Assembly: GCF_000173075.1 (NCBI RefSeq)
Contig: NZ_ABVL01000025.1
Location: forward strand, 1 to 64,000
Reading direction: 5' to 3'
DNA from: Chthoniobacter flavus Ellin428
GTDB taxonomy: Bacteria; Verrucomicrobiota; Verrucomicrobiia; Chthoniobacterales; Chthoniobacteraceae
Length of the DNA stretch: 64,000 bases
In this document: piece after piece, positions 18,044 to 27,734 of the stretch
How positions within the stretch are numbered: the first letter of the stretch is position 1
Layout: each line of letters starts with the position of its first letter
Notes under the pieces: model-generated
The model's input: only the letters and a program-made list of their open reading frames with translations
Database searches by the model: none
Told to the model about the DNA's origin: nothing
Translations under genes and position numbers: made by a program

Positions 18044-20205
18044 GATTCGGCGAGCTCATCCCACTCATCAGCGCGCTGCTGAATTTTTCGCTGGCGATCT
18101 TCGTGCTCGTCCAGAATCCCCGTGCCACGGTGGCCCGGGTGTACTTTCTCATGGGGATGTGCTTTTCCATTTGGAATTTCGGCACCTTCTGGATGTTCCG
18201 CGTCCCGGCCGGCCCCGAGCATTACGGTGAAGCGCTGTACTGGGCGCGTTTCCTCCAGTTCGGCGTCATCTTCATTCCCCTCACCCTGTGTCACGTGTCC
18301 TTCCTCGTGGCACAGATTCGCATCCCGCGCTGGGTGGTGTGGGCCGCCTATTCCTTCCACGTCGCGCTGTTTTTCAGCAACTTCACCGGCTTCTTCCTCG
18401 AGGGCGTGCGCAATGTCGGCTACGCGTGGTACTCGGTCGCCGGCTACGGATTCTGGATTCTCAGCGGCGTGTTCTCGCTCATGTGGGTTTCGGTCGCGGT
18501 GCTCTTCTGGCATCGGCGCAGTTTGCCTCCAATGGGCAAACGCCGTCTCACCCCGCTCATCATCGCGCAGACCGCCTTCGCCATCTTCGGCTGCAATGAC
18601 ATTTTGCCAATTCTCGGCATCTACTACTACCCCTACACGCACTCGCAGGTTTATCCGTTCGGGAGCATGGCGGTCATTTTTTATGGGCTGATCGTCGGCT
18701 ACAGCGTGCTGCAGTATCAGTTGCTGGAAATCCACGTCACCCTCAACCGCAGCACGGCCAAGGCGGTGCGCGTGCTCTTCATCTTTTTCAGCGGCCTCTG
18801 CTCCCTGCTCGTCTTCTGGCTCGCAGATCGGGATGAGTTCACTTTCTATTCGTTCTTCGCCGGACTGGCCACGCTGATGATTGGCGCCATGTGCGCGGCG
18901 CTGCTCTTTCCCCGCCTCTTTGGCGAGAATACCGAAACCATCGAACGCCACATCCTCGGCGATACCTTCGAGTATGAGGATCGGGTGCATCGGTTCATCG
19001 AAGGTCTCACGTGGTACAATGACCTCACCGCGCTCCTCAACGATCTGCACGATCTGCTCGCCCGGACCTTCCAACTCGATAGCTACTATCTCATCCTGCG
19101 CAACGAGGCGAATCGGCTCTTCGAGCTGACCCGTTCGCAAACGGCCCAGCCCCCGCGAGGGTTTCCCGAATTGCGCACGCAATCCGCCATCTTCCGCTAC
19201 TTCGAGTCGGCCAAGCGAGAGTATCTCTCGCTGCAGGAGGAGGACCCCTCCTCTCGGGGACCACTGCCCATGCAGCAGGCCCGTGTGGAATTAGCGCCCC
19301 TTCAGGGGCGTTTTTGTTTTCCACTGTCGTCAGAAGGCGAAATTTTCGGCCTGCTCGTGGTCGGACAAAAAAGTAGCGAGCAGTTCACCTCGAACGACAT
19401 CAGCCTGCTCATCACGCTCGTCAAAAGCCTCAGTTTGATCGTGAACCAAATCCGCCTGAAGACGCAGGTCCAGCAGGCTTTGGAACTCGATCTGCTCGGC
19501 AAGATGTCGCGCGGCATGGCCCACGACCTCAACAACCTCCTCACCCCCGTCTGGACTTTGCTCCAGTTGAGCAGCGAAAACGGAAACAGCGAACCGCTGG
19601 ACGACGAACTGCTTCCCGTCGCGTTGCGCAACGTGGCCACGATGCGCGCCTACATCAAGGAAGCGCTCTTCTTTTCCGAAAACCTGCGACCGGACCTGCA
19701 GCTCGGGCGCCTCGATCTCGTCATTCATCAAGCCGCGGATCTCGCCAAGGCGAGCCGCAAAAAGGAAGTGGAAGTCGTCGCCGATACGCCCGGTGAAGCG
19801 CTCGTGGAAATGGATGAAGTGCTTGTCCAGCGACTCATCGCCAATCTCATTTCGAATTCCATCGATGCCTCGCCGAGCGGTTCGCAAATCCGCGTGCAAC
19901 TCGAGCGGCTCGCCAAGTCCGACGTCAACCGCGAGTGGTGGCGCGTGCGGGTCATCGACCAGGGCGAAGGCATCCCGAAGGAAAATCTCACGCGCATCCT
20001 CACGCCCTATTTTACGACCAAGAATCGCGGCGACGAAAATCGTGGCTTCGGTCTCGGTCTTGCCATCTGCCGCAAAATCGTGCACCTCCACGGCGGTCAG
20101 CTCTTCATTTCCAGCCAGCCCCGGAAAGGAACGACTGTCCAATTCGATCTCCCCAGTCGGCAGGCCAAACCGGCCACGCCGGCCATCGCTAAAGTTACTG
20201 CCTGA
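18040..20205 (+). CDS. Membrane sensor histidine kinase (multi-TM, GAF-like, HisKA/HATPase)
   Basis: Protein of 721 residues. Residues 5-285 hold about eight hydrophobic segments resembling a seven-TM-type sensor module. A GAF-like domain spans about 320-470. The dimerisation helix carries the phospho-acceptor H495 in GMAHDLNNLLTPVW, and the ATPase domain shows an N box (NLISNSIDASP), DQGEGIP, YFTTK and GFGLGLAICRKI. It overlaps the ketoacyl synthase stop upstream, and its own TGA shares a base with the ATG of the next kinase. The layout recalls PrsK-type kinases of PEP-CTERM systems, but I cannot confirm this. An intrinsic-terminator-like structure lies inside the gene at 19295-19320. Confidence 0.9.
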   Translation: MRFGELIPLISALLNFSLAIFVLVQNPRATVARVYFLMGMCFSIWNFGTFWMFRVPAGPEHYGEALYWARFLQFGVIFIPLTLCHVSFLVAQIRIPRWVVWAAYSFHVALFFSNFTGFFLEGVRNVGYAWYSVAGYGFWILSGVFSLMWVSVAVLFWHRRSLPPMGKRRLTPLIIAQTAFAIFGCNDILPILGIYYYPYTHSQVYPFGSMAVIFYGLIVGYSVLQYQLLEIHVTLNRSTAKAVRVLFIFFSGLCSLLVFWLADRDEFTFYSFFAGLATLMIGAMCAALLFPRLFGENTETIERHILGDTFEYEDRVHRFIEGLTWYNDLTALLNDLHDLLARTFQLDSYYLILRNEANRLFELTRSQTAQPPRGFPELRTQSAIFRYFESAKREYLSLQEEDPSSRGPLPMQQARVELAPLQGRFCFPLSSEGEIFGLLVVGQKSSEQFTSNDISLLITLVKSLSLIVNQIRLKTQVQQALELDLLGKMSRGMAHDLNNLLTPVWTLLQLSSENGNSEPLDDELLPVALRNVATMRAYIKEALFFSENLRPDLQLGRLDLVIHQAADLAKASRKKEVEVVADTPGEALVEMDEVLVQRLIANLISNSIDASPSGSQIRVQLERLAKSDVNREWWRVRVIDQGEGIPKENLTRILTPYFTTKNRGDENRGFGLGLAICRKIVHLHGGQLFISSQPRKGTTVQFDLPSRQAKPATPAIAKVTA
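19237..19320 (+). terminator. Terminator-like hairpins inside the histidine kinase gene
   Basis: CGCCCC (19295-19300), loop TTCA and GGGGCG (19305-19310) form a 6-bp all-GC stem directly followed by TTTTTGTTTT. About 40 bp upstream, GAGGAGG (19237-19243) pairs with CCTCCTC (19247-19253) across a 3-base loop. Together they look like an attenuator or a rho-independent terminator in the sense orientation, within the codons of the GAF-like region. Confidence 0.5.
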
Positions 20206-22217
20206 TGCGTACCCTCCTCGTCATCACCCGGCAAGCCTCGCTCGCCCACGCCGTCCAAACGGTCCTGGATCCAGTCAAGTTCCAGCTCATCACCAAGGAA
20301 GCCATTGGTGAGGCCGAATTCCTGCTCTCGCGCGGCGCCATCGATGCCGTGATCCTCGACGCCGAGCTCACCGATGCTCGCGCGATTCGACTCATTGAGG
20401 AAGTGAAGAGCTTCGCTCCGGGTTGCCCCATCCTGATGTATGCCGGCGAGAAGCAGTGGGAGTGGGAAGAGGATGCCTACCTGCTCGGCGTGGAGCACGT
20501 CCTCGGCAAACCCGTTCGCGGCCGACTGCTCAACGTCCTGCTCGATCGACTCTTCCCGCGTCACGAGAGCCCCGCGACCATCGTGCCGGCGGGCCCCGCT
20601 GCGATCGAAACCGTTTCCCTGCGCCCGTATGTCGATCCCGTTCGGGCGTTGGAAGCGCTGCGCCGTTTCTCCGGCGTGCTCACGCACAGCCTCGATGCAG
20701 CGGCACTGCTCAAGCAATTCCTCCTGCTGCTCCGTGAGATCATCGGCGTGAATCGCGCGGTCATTTTCCTGCGCAAACCGTCCGGGCTGCTCGGCGATGG
20801 TCCCCTCGCCCAGGACGATCGCTGGCTGCGTTCCGCCTGCGCCATCGGCCACGACCAAAGCGTCCTCCAGCACTTTGCCCTCTCGCTCGGCGCGGGCATC
20901 GGCGGCTATCTCCATCGCCAGGGCCGCATCCTCCGCGCCAGCAGCTCTGAGGCGCATAACAGCCGTGAAATCTCCCGCGAATTCCAGCTCCTTGGCGCCC
21001 AGGTAGCCATCCCGATTCTCGATCGCGAATCGCTGCTCGGCGTGGTCGTCTTCGATGAGCGTCTGACCGGCGAATCCTACGCCAACGAGGAACTCGCGCT
21101 CATCTTCCACATGCTCGAAGAAGTGGGCCTGGCCATTCGCAACACCTGGCTGCACGACCAGTTGGTCGGCAATCACGACATGATCGCCGATATTCTCGGT
21201 CACCTCGGCAGCGGTTGCGTCGTCATCGGCGCCAATCTCAACACGCTGCACGCCAACATCGCCGCCTGCGAATATTTCCTCACGGAGAACCAGCACAAGG
21301 CCCGTCTGGAATTTTCCGACCTGCCACAGGAACTCGGCAGCCGGGTCTTCACCGTCATCAAGTCCGGCGAAGCGAGTCCGCCTTTCCGTTACGACAAGCT
21401 ATCCAACGCTGCGGGCCGGGTCTTCCGCGTGAGCATCCTGCCTTTCCGCACGGCCAGCTCCACCGGCTCGAATGCTGCGCTGCTCATCATCGAAGACGTC
21501 ACCGAGCACGAGCGTGCCCAGCGTTTGGAGATCGAGGCCTCCAATCTGCGTTTGGTGAAATCGATGGCCGAGCATCTCGCGCACGAGATCGGCAACTCGC
21601 TGGTGCCTCTCTCCACGCACCAGCAATTACTCAAGGAATCGATCACCGATCCGGAATTCCAGGAATCGCTCTCCGCGGTGCTCGCGGCCGGCGTCAAGCG
21701 CATCTCGCGGCTTTCGAATCAAATGGTCTTCCTCGCTCGCGAATGGCAGGGCGAATTCCGCGAGTCGGTGCAAATCTCCGATCTCATCGTGGAAGCATTC
21801 CACGAGGCCCACACCTTTCACCCCGGCAAGAAGCTGGCCCAGTTGCAATTCAACAAGGACATCTCGCCCTGGAAGGTCACCGGCGATCACAAGGCGCTGC
21901 GGCACGCGTTTTCCGAAATCATTCTCAACGCGCTGCAGGCCAATCCCGAAGACCCCAATGTCGCCGTGCATCTTTCCGAAAATCCGGCCGGCGTTCCCGA
22001 GTTGCAGGTCGAAGTGCGCGACTCCGGCACAGGCTTCGAACCCGAGGCTGCGCAACGTGCGCCGGAACCATTCTTCTCCACGCGCACGGTTGGCCTCGGT
22101 CTAGGATTGACAGTCTCCCGGAAAATTATTGAGAGTCATCACGGCAAGATTGAGATACCGACGCCGCGTAAAGGCGAGCCCGGTGTTGTCCGGATCTCGC
22201 TCCCCCTGCAGAACTAA
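20205..22217 (+). CDS. Soluble histidine kinase with receiver-like, GAF and PAS-like domains
   Basis: Protein of 670 residues with no clear membrane helix. Residues 1-115 form a receiver-like domain: it has an aspartate in VILDAELTD and a lysine in LGKPV, but the acidic pair after the first strand is replaced by TRQAS, so phosphorylation is doubtful. A GAF domain (about 155-325) and a PAS-like domain (about 330-440) follow. The kinase core has H460 in AHEIGNSLVP, an N box (EIILNALQANP), DSGTGFEPEA, FFSTR and VGLGLGLTVSRKI. Its start codon shares a base with the previous kinase stop, so the two kinases should be made together and may form a pair. A FadL-like porin gene begins 67 bp downstream. 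Confidence 0.88.
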   Translation: MRTLLVITRQASLAHAVQTVLDPVKFQLITKEAIGEAEFLLSRGAIDAVILDAELTDARAIRLIEEVKSFAPGCPILMYAGEKQWEWEEDAYLLGVEHVLGKPVRGRLLNVLLDRLFPRHESPATIVPAGPAAIETVSLRPYVDPVRALEALRRFSGVLTHSLDAAALLKQFLLLLREIIGVNRAVIFLRKPSGLLGDGPLAQDDRWLRSACAIGHDQSVLQHFALSLGAGIGGYLHRQGRILRASSSEAHNSREISREFQLLGAQVAIPILDRESLLGVVVFDERLTGESYANEELALIFHMLEEVGLAIRNTWLHDQLVGNHDMIADILGHLGSGCVVIGANLNTLHANIAACEYFLTENQHKARLEFSDLPQELGSRVFTVIKSGEASPPFRYDKLSNAAGRVFRVSILPFRTASSTGSNAALLIIEDVTEHERAQRLEIEASNLRLVKSMAEHLAHEIGNSLVPLSTHQQLLKESITDPEFQESLSAVLAAGVKRISRLSNQMVFLAREWQGEFRESVQISDLIVEAFHEAHTFHPGKKLAQLQFNKDISPWKVTGDHKALRHAFSEIILNALQANPEDPNVAVHLSENPAGVPELQVEVRDSGTGFEPEAAQRAPEPFFSTRTVGLGLGLTVSRKIIESHHGKIEIPTPRKGEPGVVRISLPLQN

Positions 22218-22284
22218 TTCCTCAATAGCGTTTACCCGACTTGGCTTGGAAAACGGCACTCATATTGCTTTCTCTTTTACGTTC

Positions 22285-23511
22285 ATGAAAAACGCCCTGT
22301 TTATTCGTAGTTTTGCGTACCTCTTTCTCGGTGCGCTGTCGTTAAATTCCTACGGGGTCGGTTTCCGCATCCCCGAACAAGGCACGGCAGCGGCGGCCCG
22401 CGCCAATGCCTTCACGGCGACCGCGGATGATCCCTCCGCCGTTTACTACAATCCTGCCGGCATCCTCCAAAATGATGGCCTGCGGAACATGTTCGGCGCC
22501 TACACCATTTCCCTGCGTTCCAGCGTCGACCTCGACACTTCGGCGAAGAATAACCACTTCACCAACACGAATAACAACTGGCAGATCGCGCCGGAGTCCT
22601 ACTACACCTGGCATCCGGCCGGCCAGCCCGTGGCCTTCGGTCTCGGCGTGTATGTCCCCTTCGGTTTTGCGATCAATTATCCCGACGACACGCCGATCCG
22701 CGATGTCGCGCACAAGGGGCGCCTCGGCTACACCACCATCAGCCCGGTCGTCGCCTTCCAGGTCTCGCGCACTTTCTCCATCGCGATCGGCCCAACGATC
22801 AACTATAGCACGGCCACCCTCGAGCGGGGCATCTTCGCTCCCGGCGACCAATTCAAATTCAACGGCGCGGGGTGGACCTTCGGCTTTATCGCGGCCATGA
22901 TGTGGGTTCCCGCTCCCGAGCACCACTTCGGGTTGACCTATCGCAGCGCCACCCGGCTGGACTACAGCGGCCACACCTACGAGAACACCGACGCCTTCAC
23001 CTCGGGCGGCGTGACGATTCCCGCGATCAATACCCATAGCAATGCGGATGTTGCCATCGACTTCCCGCAGACCATCACCGCTGGTTATTCGTATCGCCCA
23101 AGGCCAGACTGGAACTTCGAATTCGACGTCGACTGGGCCGACTGGGGATCGCTCAACACCGCGACCATCCACACCAGCACCGGCGACCTCGCCCTTCCTT
23201 TCAACTGGCGCTCCAGTTTCATGTACGAGTTCGGTATCACGAAACAGTTCTCCCATAATTTCCACACCAGCATCGGCTACTGCTACAGCCAAAAGTCCGT
23301 CCCCAGCGGCAGCTTCGATCCCGCTGTTCCCGATACCAACCGACACATCTTCAGCGCCGGTTTTGGACAAGGTTACGAACGTTTTAGCTGGAATGTCGCT
23401 TACCAATTCATTTATGGTCCTCCTCGCACCATCTCGGAAGGAACCGTGTCCGATGGCACCTACCGTTTTGACGCCCACGCTCTCTCATTCTCGATTGGAT
23501 ACAAGTTCTGA
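22285..23511 (+). CDS. FadL/OmpP1-family outer membrane transport protein
   Basis: Beta-barrel porin for long-chain fatty acids or other hydrophobic compounds. From the chosen ATG the protein has 408 residues and starts with a signal peptide, MKNALFIRSFAYLFLGALSL, cleaved near NSYG. The mature N-terminus GFRIPEQGTAAAARANAF and DDPSAVYYNPAGI is the FadL hatch signature. The barrel ends with a typical alternating strand, HALSFSIGYKF, terminating in Phe. The frame is open further upstream, but only this start gives a signal peptide. It lies between two kinase genes on the same strand, and its 3' end overlaps the predicted start of the receiver-kinase gene by about 59 bp. Confidence 0.9.
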   Translation: MKNALFIRSFAYLFLGALSLNSYGVGFRIPEQGTAAAARANAFTATADDPSAVYYNPAGILQNDGLRNMFGAYTISLRSSVDLDTSAKNNHFTNTNNNWQIAPESYYTWHPAGQPVAFGLGVYVPFGFAINYPDDTPIRDVAHKGRLGYTTISPVVAFQVSRTFSIAIGPTINYSTATLERGIFAPGDQFKFNGAGWTFGFIAAMMWVPAPEHHFGLTYRSATRLDYSGHTYENTDAFTSGGVTIPAINTHSNADVAIDFPQTITAGYSYRPRPDWNFEFDVDWADWGSLNTATIHTSTGDLALPFNWRSSFMYEFGITKQFSHNFHTSIGYCYSQKSVPSGSFDPAVPDTNRHIFSAGFGQGYERFSWNVAYQFIYGPPRTISEGTVSDGTYRFDAHALSFSIGYKF

Positions 23512-24747
23512 GCCAGTAACCGGCACAGGCCACACTTCCAAACCGACACTTCTGATCGTCGACGACGAAGAAGGACCTCGGCAGTCACTTCGTATCGTCT
23601 TCAAGAACGAGTACAACGTCCTCGTCGCCTCGGATGGCCTGGAGGCCATCATGCTCGCCCGCTCCAATCCCATCTGCGTGGTGGTGTGCGACATCATGAT
23701 GCTCGGCATGTCCGGCGTCGAGGTGCTCAAGGAATTGAAGCAGATCGACCCGCTGGTCGAAGTCATCATGCTGACGGCTTTCGAAACGATCGAGACCGCG
23801 CGTCAGGCATTGCGCCACGGGGCCAGCGATTACCTGAACAAGCCTTTCGATATTCCGACCATGCGGGCCGCCGTGGCTCATGCCGCGCAGAAGCACAAGA
23901 CCGCAGTGGAATTCCGCCAGGGCAACCAGCAGTTGCAGGAACTGCAAAGGGTCATCCAGGAACAGCGGATGCGCGAGGAGATGGCGCGGACGCAAGGCGA
24001 GATCTACGCCAGCGTCCTGCACGACATCAACAGCCCGCTCACCGTCATTTCCGGGTTCGTCGATCTCATCAATCGCTCCATGCAGAACACCGCGCGCGTG
24101 GAAGGCCAGCAACTCGAAAGCCTGCGCGACGATCTCAACAAACTGAACGGCCAGGTCGGCCGCTGCTTCGAGATTTCCCGCCGCTATCTCAGTTTCCTTC
24201 ACAGCCAGACGGTGGAAAAATCGCAGGTCGGTGTGAATCAGATCATGAGTGATCTGAAGGAATTACTCCTACGCCATCCCACCTCGAAGGGCCATCAACT
24301 GACCGTCAACGGCCTCGACCGCGACGTCATCGCCGAGATCAACGGTACTGATTTCCTGCAAGTGCTGCTCAATCTCACGATCAACGCGCTGCAGAGCACC
24401 TCGCATCCGCATCGGGTCACGGTGAGCTGCCAGTTGCACCCGAGTCCGATCGACGTGCGGAAATTCTCGGACAGCCCCACGCAGCGGATGGTCAATCGCG
24501 AAGGCTTCGCCAACCGCACGCCCATTCTCACGGTGATCATCGAAGATGACGGCCCTGGGCATCCCCGGGCGACGTTCTCGCACGGATGTTCGAGCAACGC
24601 TTTACCACGAAGCCGCCCGAGCACGGTACCGGCCTCGGCCTTTCCATCGTCAAGCGCCTCGTCCGCGAAGCTCGCGGCGCAATCCTCATTCAATCCGCCC
24701 CCGGCGCCGGCGCGAAATTCACCGTCTGCCTGCAGACGTTGACGTAA
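23453..24747 (+). CDS. Response regulator-histidine kinase fusion (frameshift near 3' end)
   Basis: Signalling protein of about 430 residues: receiver domain (LLIVDDEEGP, phospho-acceptor D80 in VVCDIMML, KPF lysine loop), coiled-coil linker, and kinase core with H190 in SVLHDINSPLTVISGF and N box NLTINALQS. The frame is correct to EDDGPG, then becomes nonsense. The expected tail DVLARMFEQRFTTK, GTGLGLSIVKRL continues in another frame to the TAA at 24747. Removing one G from each of the GGG runs at 24557-24559 and 24567-24569 gives the consensus GPGIPGDV; alternatively one C is missing from 24563-24566. The ATG at 23453 overlaps the porin gene; a TTG at 23495 is an alternative start. It completes a cluster with the two kinases and porin upstream. 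Confidence 0.78.
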
Positions 24748-24751
24748 TCGA

Positions 24752-24816
24752 TGTAGAGGCGGCTGTGTCAGCCGCCTGTGGTTTCGGAAAAGGCGGTTGG
24801 CAGAACCGCCTCTACA
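24752..24816. repeat. REP-like double hairpin, second copy
   Basis: Outer arms TGTAGAGGCGG (24752-24762) and CCGCCTCTACA (24806-24816) pair perfectly over 11 bp. Inside are GGCGGCTG-TGT-CAGCCGCC and GGCGGTT-N5-AACCGCC. It has the same plan as the element at 9823-9905 with one base changed in the outer arm, and again lies between converging genes. Confidence 0.85.
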
Positions 24817-24850
24817 GCACTTCGACATTTCGCCCCAGTCTGCCTCCCTC

Positions 24851-25264
24851 TCACCGCTCGCCGGCCGTCTTCGGTCCGAGATATTGCCGGAGCAGAGACG
24901 ACCAGGTCAGCGGAATGAGCGCGGCCACATAGAACAGCACTCCATACGCCACCTGCTTCATGAGGTGCGACAGCGGATCGATCGAGTCTCCTCTCACCAG
25001 CATGGCCAGCATGCAGAAAGCGGCGATCGCAATGCAGATCACGGTGATCATCAAATACCGCGCCCACATGTGCCGCAGCCACATCGCTACCCACAGAACC
25101 GAAGTCCAAAGGAGGCATCCACAGGTAATTCCGCCGCAGACACGGTAGGTATTCAGCGGATCGGAACTAAATCGGTAAAAGAAATAATGCGCGCCCGTAA
25201 TGAGGATCAGGGTGACGCCCAACCAGGTGCGCCCCCACATTTTCTTCGTTCTCGTGGAAATCAT
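24851..25264 (-). CDS. Small hypothetical membrane protein
   Basis: Protein of 137 residues with four predicted membrane helices (about 13-30, 43-62, 68-90 and 105-122) and a basic N-terminus, so probably an inner-membrane protein. I do not recognise the family. It ends next to the REP doublet and starts 11 bp after the stop of the cytochrome/sorbosone dehydrogenase gene on the same strand, so the two may be co-transcribed. No motif suggests an enzyme. Confidence 0.7.
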   Translation of the reverse strand: MISTRTKKMWGRTWLGVTLILITGAHYFFYRFSSDPLNTYRVCGGITCGCLLWTSVLWVAMWLRHMWARYLMITVICIAIAAFCMLAMLVRGDSIDPLSHLMKQVAYGVLFYVAALIPLTWSSLLRQYLGPKTAGER

Positions 25265-25275
25265 GTATCGCTAAA

Positions 25276-26944
25276 TCATCCGCCTTTCGCATCTTTCGCC
25301 GGTTCGACGGGCGCCAATTCCAACACCCGGCCGGGCAGCCAGCCAATCTTATTTTTGAAGTCGGTCGGACGTGTGTACTCGAGAACAAGCACATGTCCAC
25401 GCCCGATCGAAAGCACATCCAGCGGCCGGGCCAGCGGAGCCAGCACGGTGGTCACCTTGGCCGTGACGCGGTTGCCCGCAGTCTTGTCCACCCGCACGGA
25501 TAGCAGGTCGAATCCCACGTCGTCCTGCACCGCGGGCGGCCCGAGCAAATTACCGAAACGTGTCATGAGAAAACTCCCGCGCAAACTCGGCGGAAAGTCT
25601 CCTCCGCACCAAATCGTCCCGCACGGTGAGGAGTGAGGATCAAACGTCGACAAGCCAGCGGGCGAACCACCCCCGGCGGGACCGAGATTCACCACCGGCG
25701 GAGTGAACTCCAATCCAGGCGGTGGTGGCGGCGTATAGGAATACGGGAACCCCGGCTTCACCGGCCAGTCGGCAAATTGATACGGAAAACCGTAGTGCTT
25801 GCCCTGGCTGCACGAAATCCATCTCCTCCGGCGCATTGTAGTCTGGTCCATTGGCAAAGGTGAAAAGATCACCCGCGTCGTCCCAGGCAAAGCCGTAGGC
25901 ATTCCGAATCCCGCGCGCGTAGACCTCGATCTTCGGCTGCTCGGCCCGCGGATCGAGCCGCCAGATACACGCCGTGATGTCGACCTCGCCGCCCTTGGAA
26001 CGCTCCGGATCATTGCCCGGTTCGCCCCCATCCGTCCGCGACCCGCTGTTCACATAAAGCATCCCATCCGGACCGAAGGCGAGATGACTCACGCCATGAT
26101 TGTAAGGCCCGACGCCATACGGATAACGGGTGCGGAACCAAGGCATCAATTTTCCCGGATGCCCATCGACCGTCTCGCTGGAGCGCCAGATGACCACTTC
26201 GTTCTGATGCGGCAGGCTCTCCTTGCGCTTCTGGTTGCTCACAATCCACAGCCGGCCCTGGGCATCGACCGTCATCCCCATCGTCACCGCATCGACGCCG
26301 CCCAGCTCGAGATAGTCGGTGGCCTTGATGATCTGCACAAACGCGCCCACGCCCATATCGAGCACATACACGCTCCCCTTTTCGGCCAGCGCATAGATGG
26401 TCTTCTTCACAGGGTCCATGGCCAGGCGGGTCATGAACTCCGGCGACTTCGCCACTTCTCGCAGGGTGAACCCTTCCGGCGCCGGGGGCAGTGGACGATA
26501 TTCCGCGGACTTCAGCAGCTCGGCATAAGTCGGAAAACGCGAGTTGCTCCGGCCGGTCTTCACTTCATCCGCCGTGAAAATCGGCGCCTCGTTGCCCCAC
26601 GAATTCGCCACGAACGTCAGCACATCCGCGACTTGCTGGTCGTCGAGGATTTGTGCGGGCATCAGGTTATCGAAATGCTGGCCGGCCACATCCACCGGAC
26701 CAGAGAGCCCTTCGCAGAGCACCTTCACCACCGAGTCGCGCTTGTCTTTCAGCCAATCGCTCTTCGCCAGCGGCGGGAAAACGGTGGGCACACCCGCTCC
26801 GTTGGGCTGATGGCACATCGAACACTTCTCGGTAAAAGTCTTTTGCCCGCGGGCCATCTGGTCGGCCGGAGGGGCAGCGTGCACGGAAACCAGCCCCAGC
26901 ACGCAAAACAGCGGGGCGAGTCGGCGGAAATTCGCAAAAATCAT
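25276..26944 (-). CDS. Cytochrome c / sorbosone dehydrogenase-like fusion (one frameshift)
   Basis: Periplasmic oxidoreductase candidate of about 555 residues after correction. It starts with a signal peptide (MIFANFRRLAPLFCVLGLVS), then a class I cytochrome c domain with the haem motif CSMCH and a distal Met region (NLMPAQILDDQQ). A beta-propeller of the glucose/sorbosone dehydrogenase type follows (FGPDGMLYVNSGSR, ARGIRNAYGFAWD). The frame breaks after FVQPG; the continuation KHYGFPYQFADWPVKPG is in another frame. Removing one base from the CCC at 25802-25804 restores it. The substrate is unknown; related proteins oxidise sugars or alcohols and pass electrons to cytochrome c. An ATG 33 bp further upstream is possible but would spoil the signal peptide. 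Confidence 0.82.
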
Positions 26945-27143
26945 TTCGGCTAATTTGAAGCGCAGACCCGGCACCAATTCAATTGTCTATACGGCCAAGT
27001 CTCGTTTTATCTGCAAAATCAGGGCTTACCTGACTAAACCTGACTAATATTCCTGCGGTCTCGTTCGTCATCATCAGCATTGACGTAACTCGTACGCCTC
27101 GCTCTACTCGCGTTCAGGTTGCGGTTTTTGATTCCAGCTCACT

Positions 27144-27716
27144 ATGCGATACATTGTGATTCTTCTGGCCCTCGGTACGACGGCTTTTGCGCAGATTCCC
27201 ATCCCTGCGGTAGGTAAATTTCCGTCGACTCGCGTCCAGGTGCAAATCGGCAACCAGGAAAAAGCGAAGGGCAAAGACTTTTTTCGCAAGACCCAGCACA
27301 TTCAGCCGCGGTTTTCGTTGGAAGGCGCGAGCAGCATGCAGCCCATCCCGGCCGCCGAGGCGCAGATGATCATCATCACCTACGACACGAAGGCCAAATT
27401 CGTCGACAACCGCGACTCTTTCAAAGTCCTCTCCACGGAAACGATCCCGGTGCCGGCCGCTCCCAACGGCGCCAAGCGTCTGTTGTCGTTCACTCCGTCC
27501 GACGTGACCTTCGATGGCTATCGCGACAGCTCGAATATTGGCGGTGAGGCCTACAAATTCTATATCTTTGCCCTGCGCGATAGTGAGACCAAGTCGATCG
27601 TCGACTTCGAGACGAACAGCCTCCCGCTCGCCAACCTCTGCAAGACGGACCCGGCCAAGCGCACTGAAATATTGGGCCTGGCCAAAGGCGCGAAATTCCC
27701 GACCGAATACAAATAG
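27144..27716 (+). CDS. Exported hypothetical protein
   Basis: Protein of 190 residues with a signal peptide (MRYIVILLALGTTAFA, cleavage near AFA-QI). The mature part is a predicted mostly-beta domain without cysteines or recognised motifs; similar small exported proteins are common in Verrucomicrobiota, but I cannot name this one. The gene starts 199 bp from the divergent cytochrome-dehydrogenase gene. The space between contains a direct repeat CCTGACTAA at about 27031 and 27040 and CGTAACT near 27083. It is followed after 18 bp by the DUF2252 gene, so the two may share a transcript. Confidence 0.75.
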   Translation: MRYIVILLALGTTAFAQIPIPAVGKFPSTRVQVQIGNQEKAKGKDFFRKTQHIQPRFSLEGASSMQPIPAAEAQMIIITYDTKAKFVDNRDSFKVLSTETIPVPAAPNGAKRLLSFTPSDVTFDGYRDSSNIGGEAYKFYIFALRDSETKSIVDFETNSLPLANLCKTDPAKRTEILGLAKGAKFPTEYK

Positions 27717-27734
27717 CGGTCGTCAGCGTTTCTG

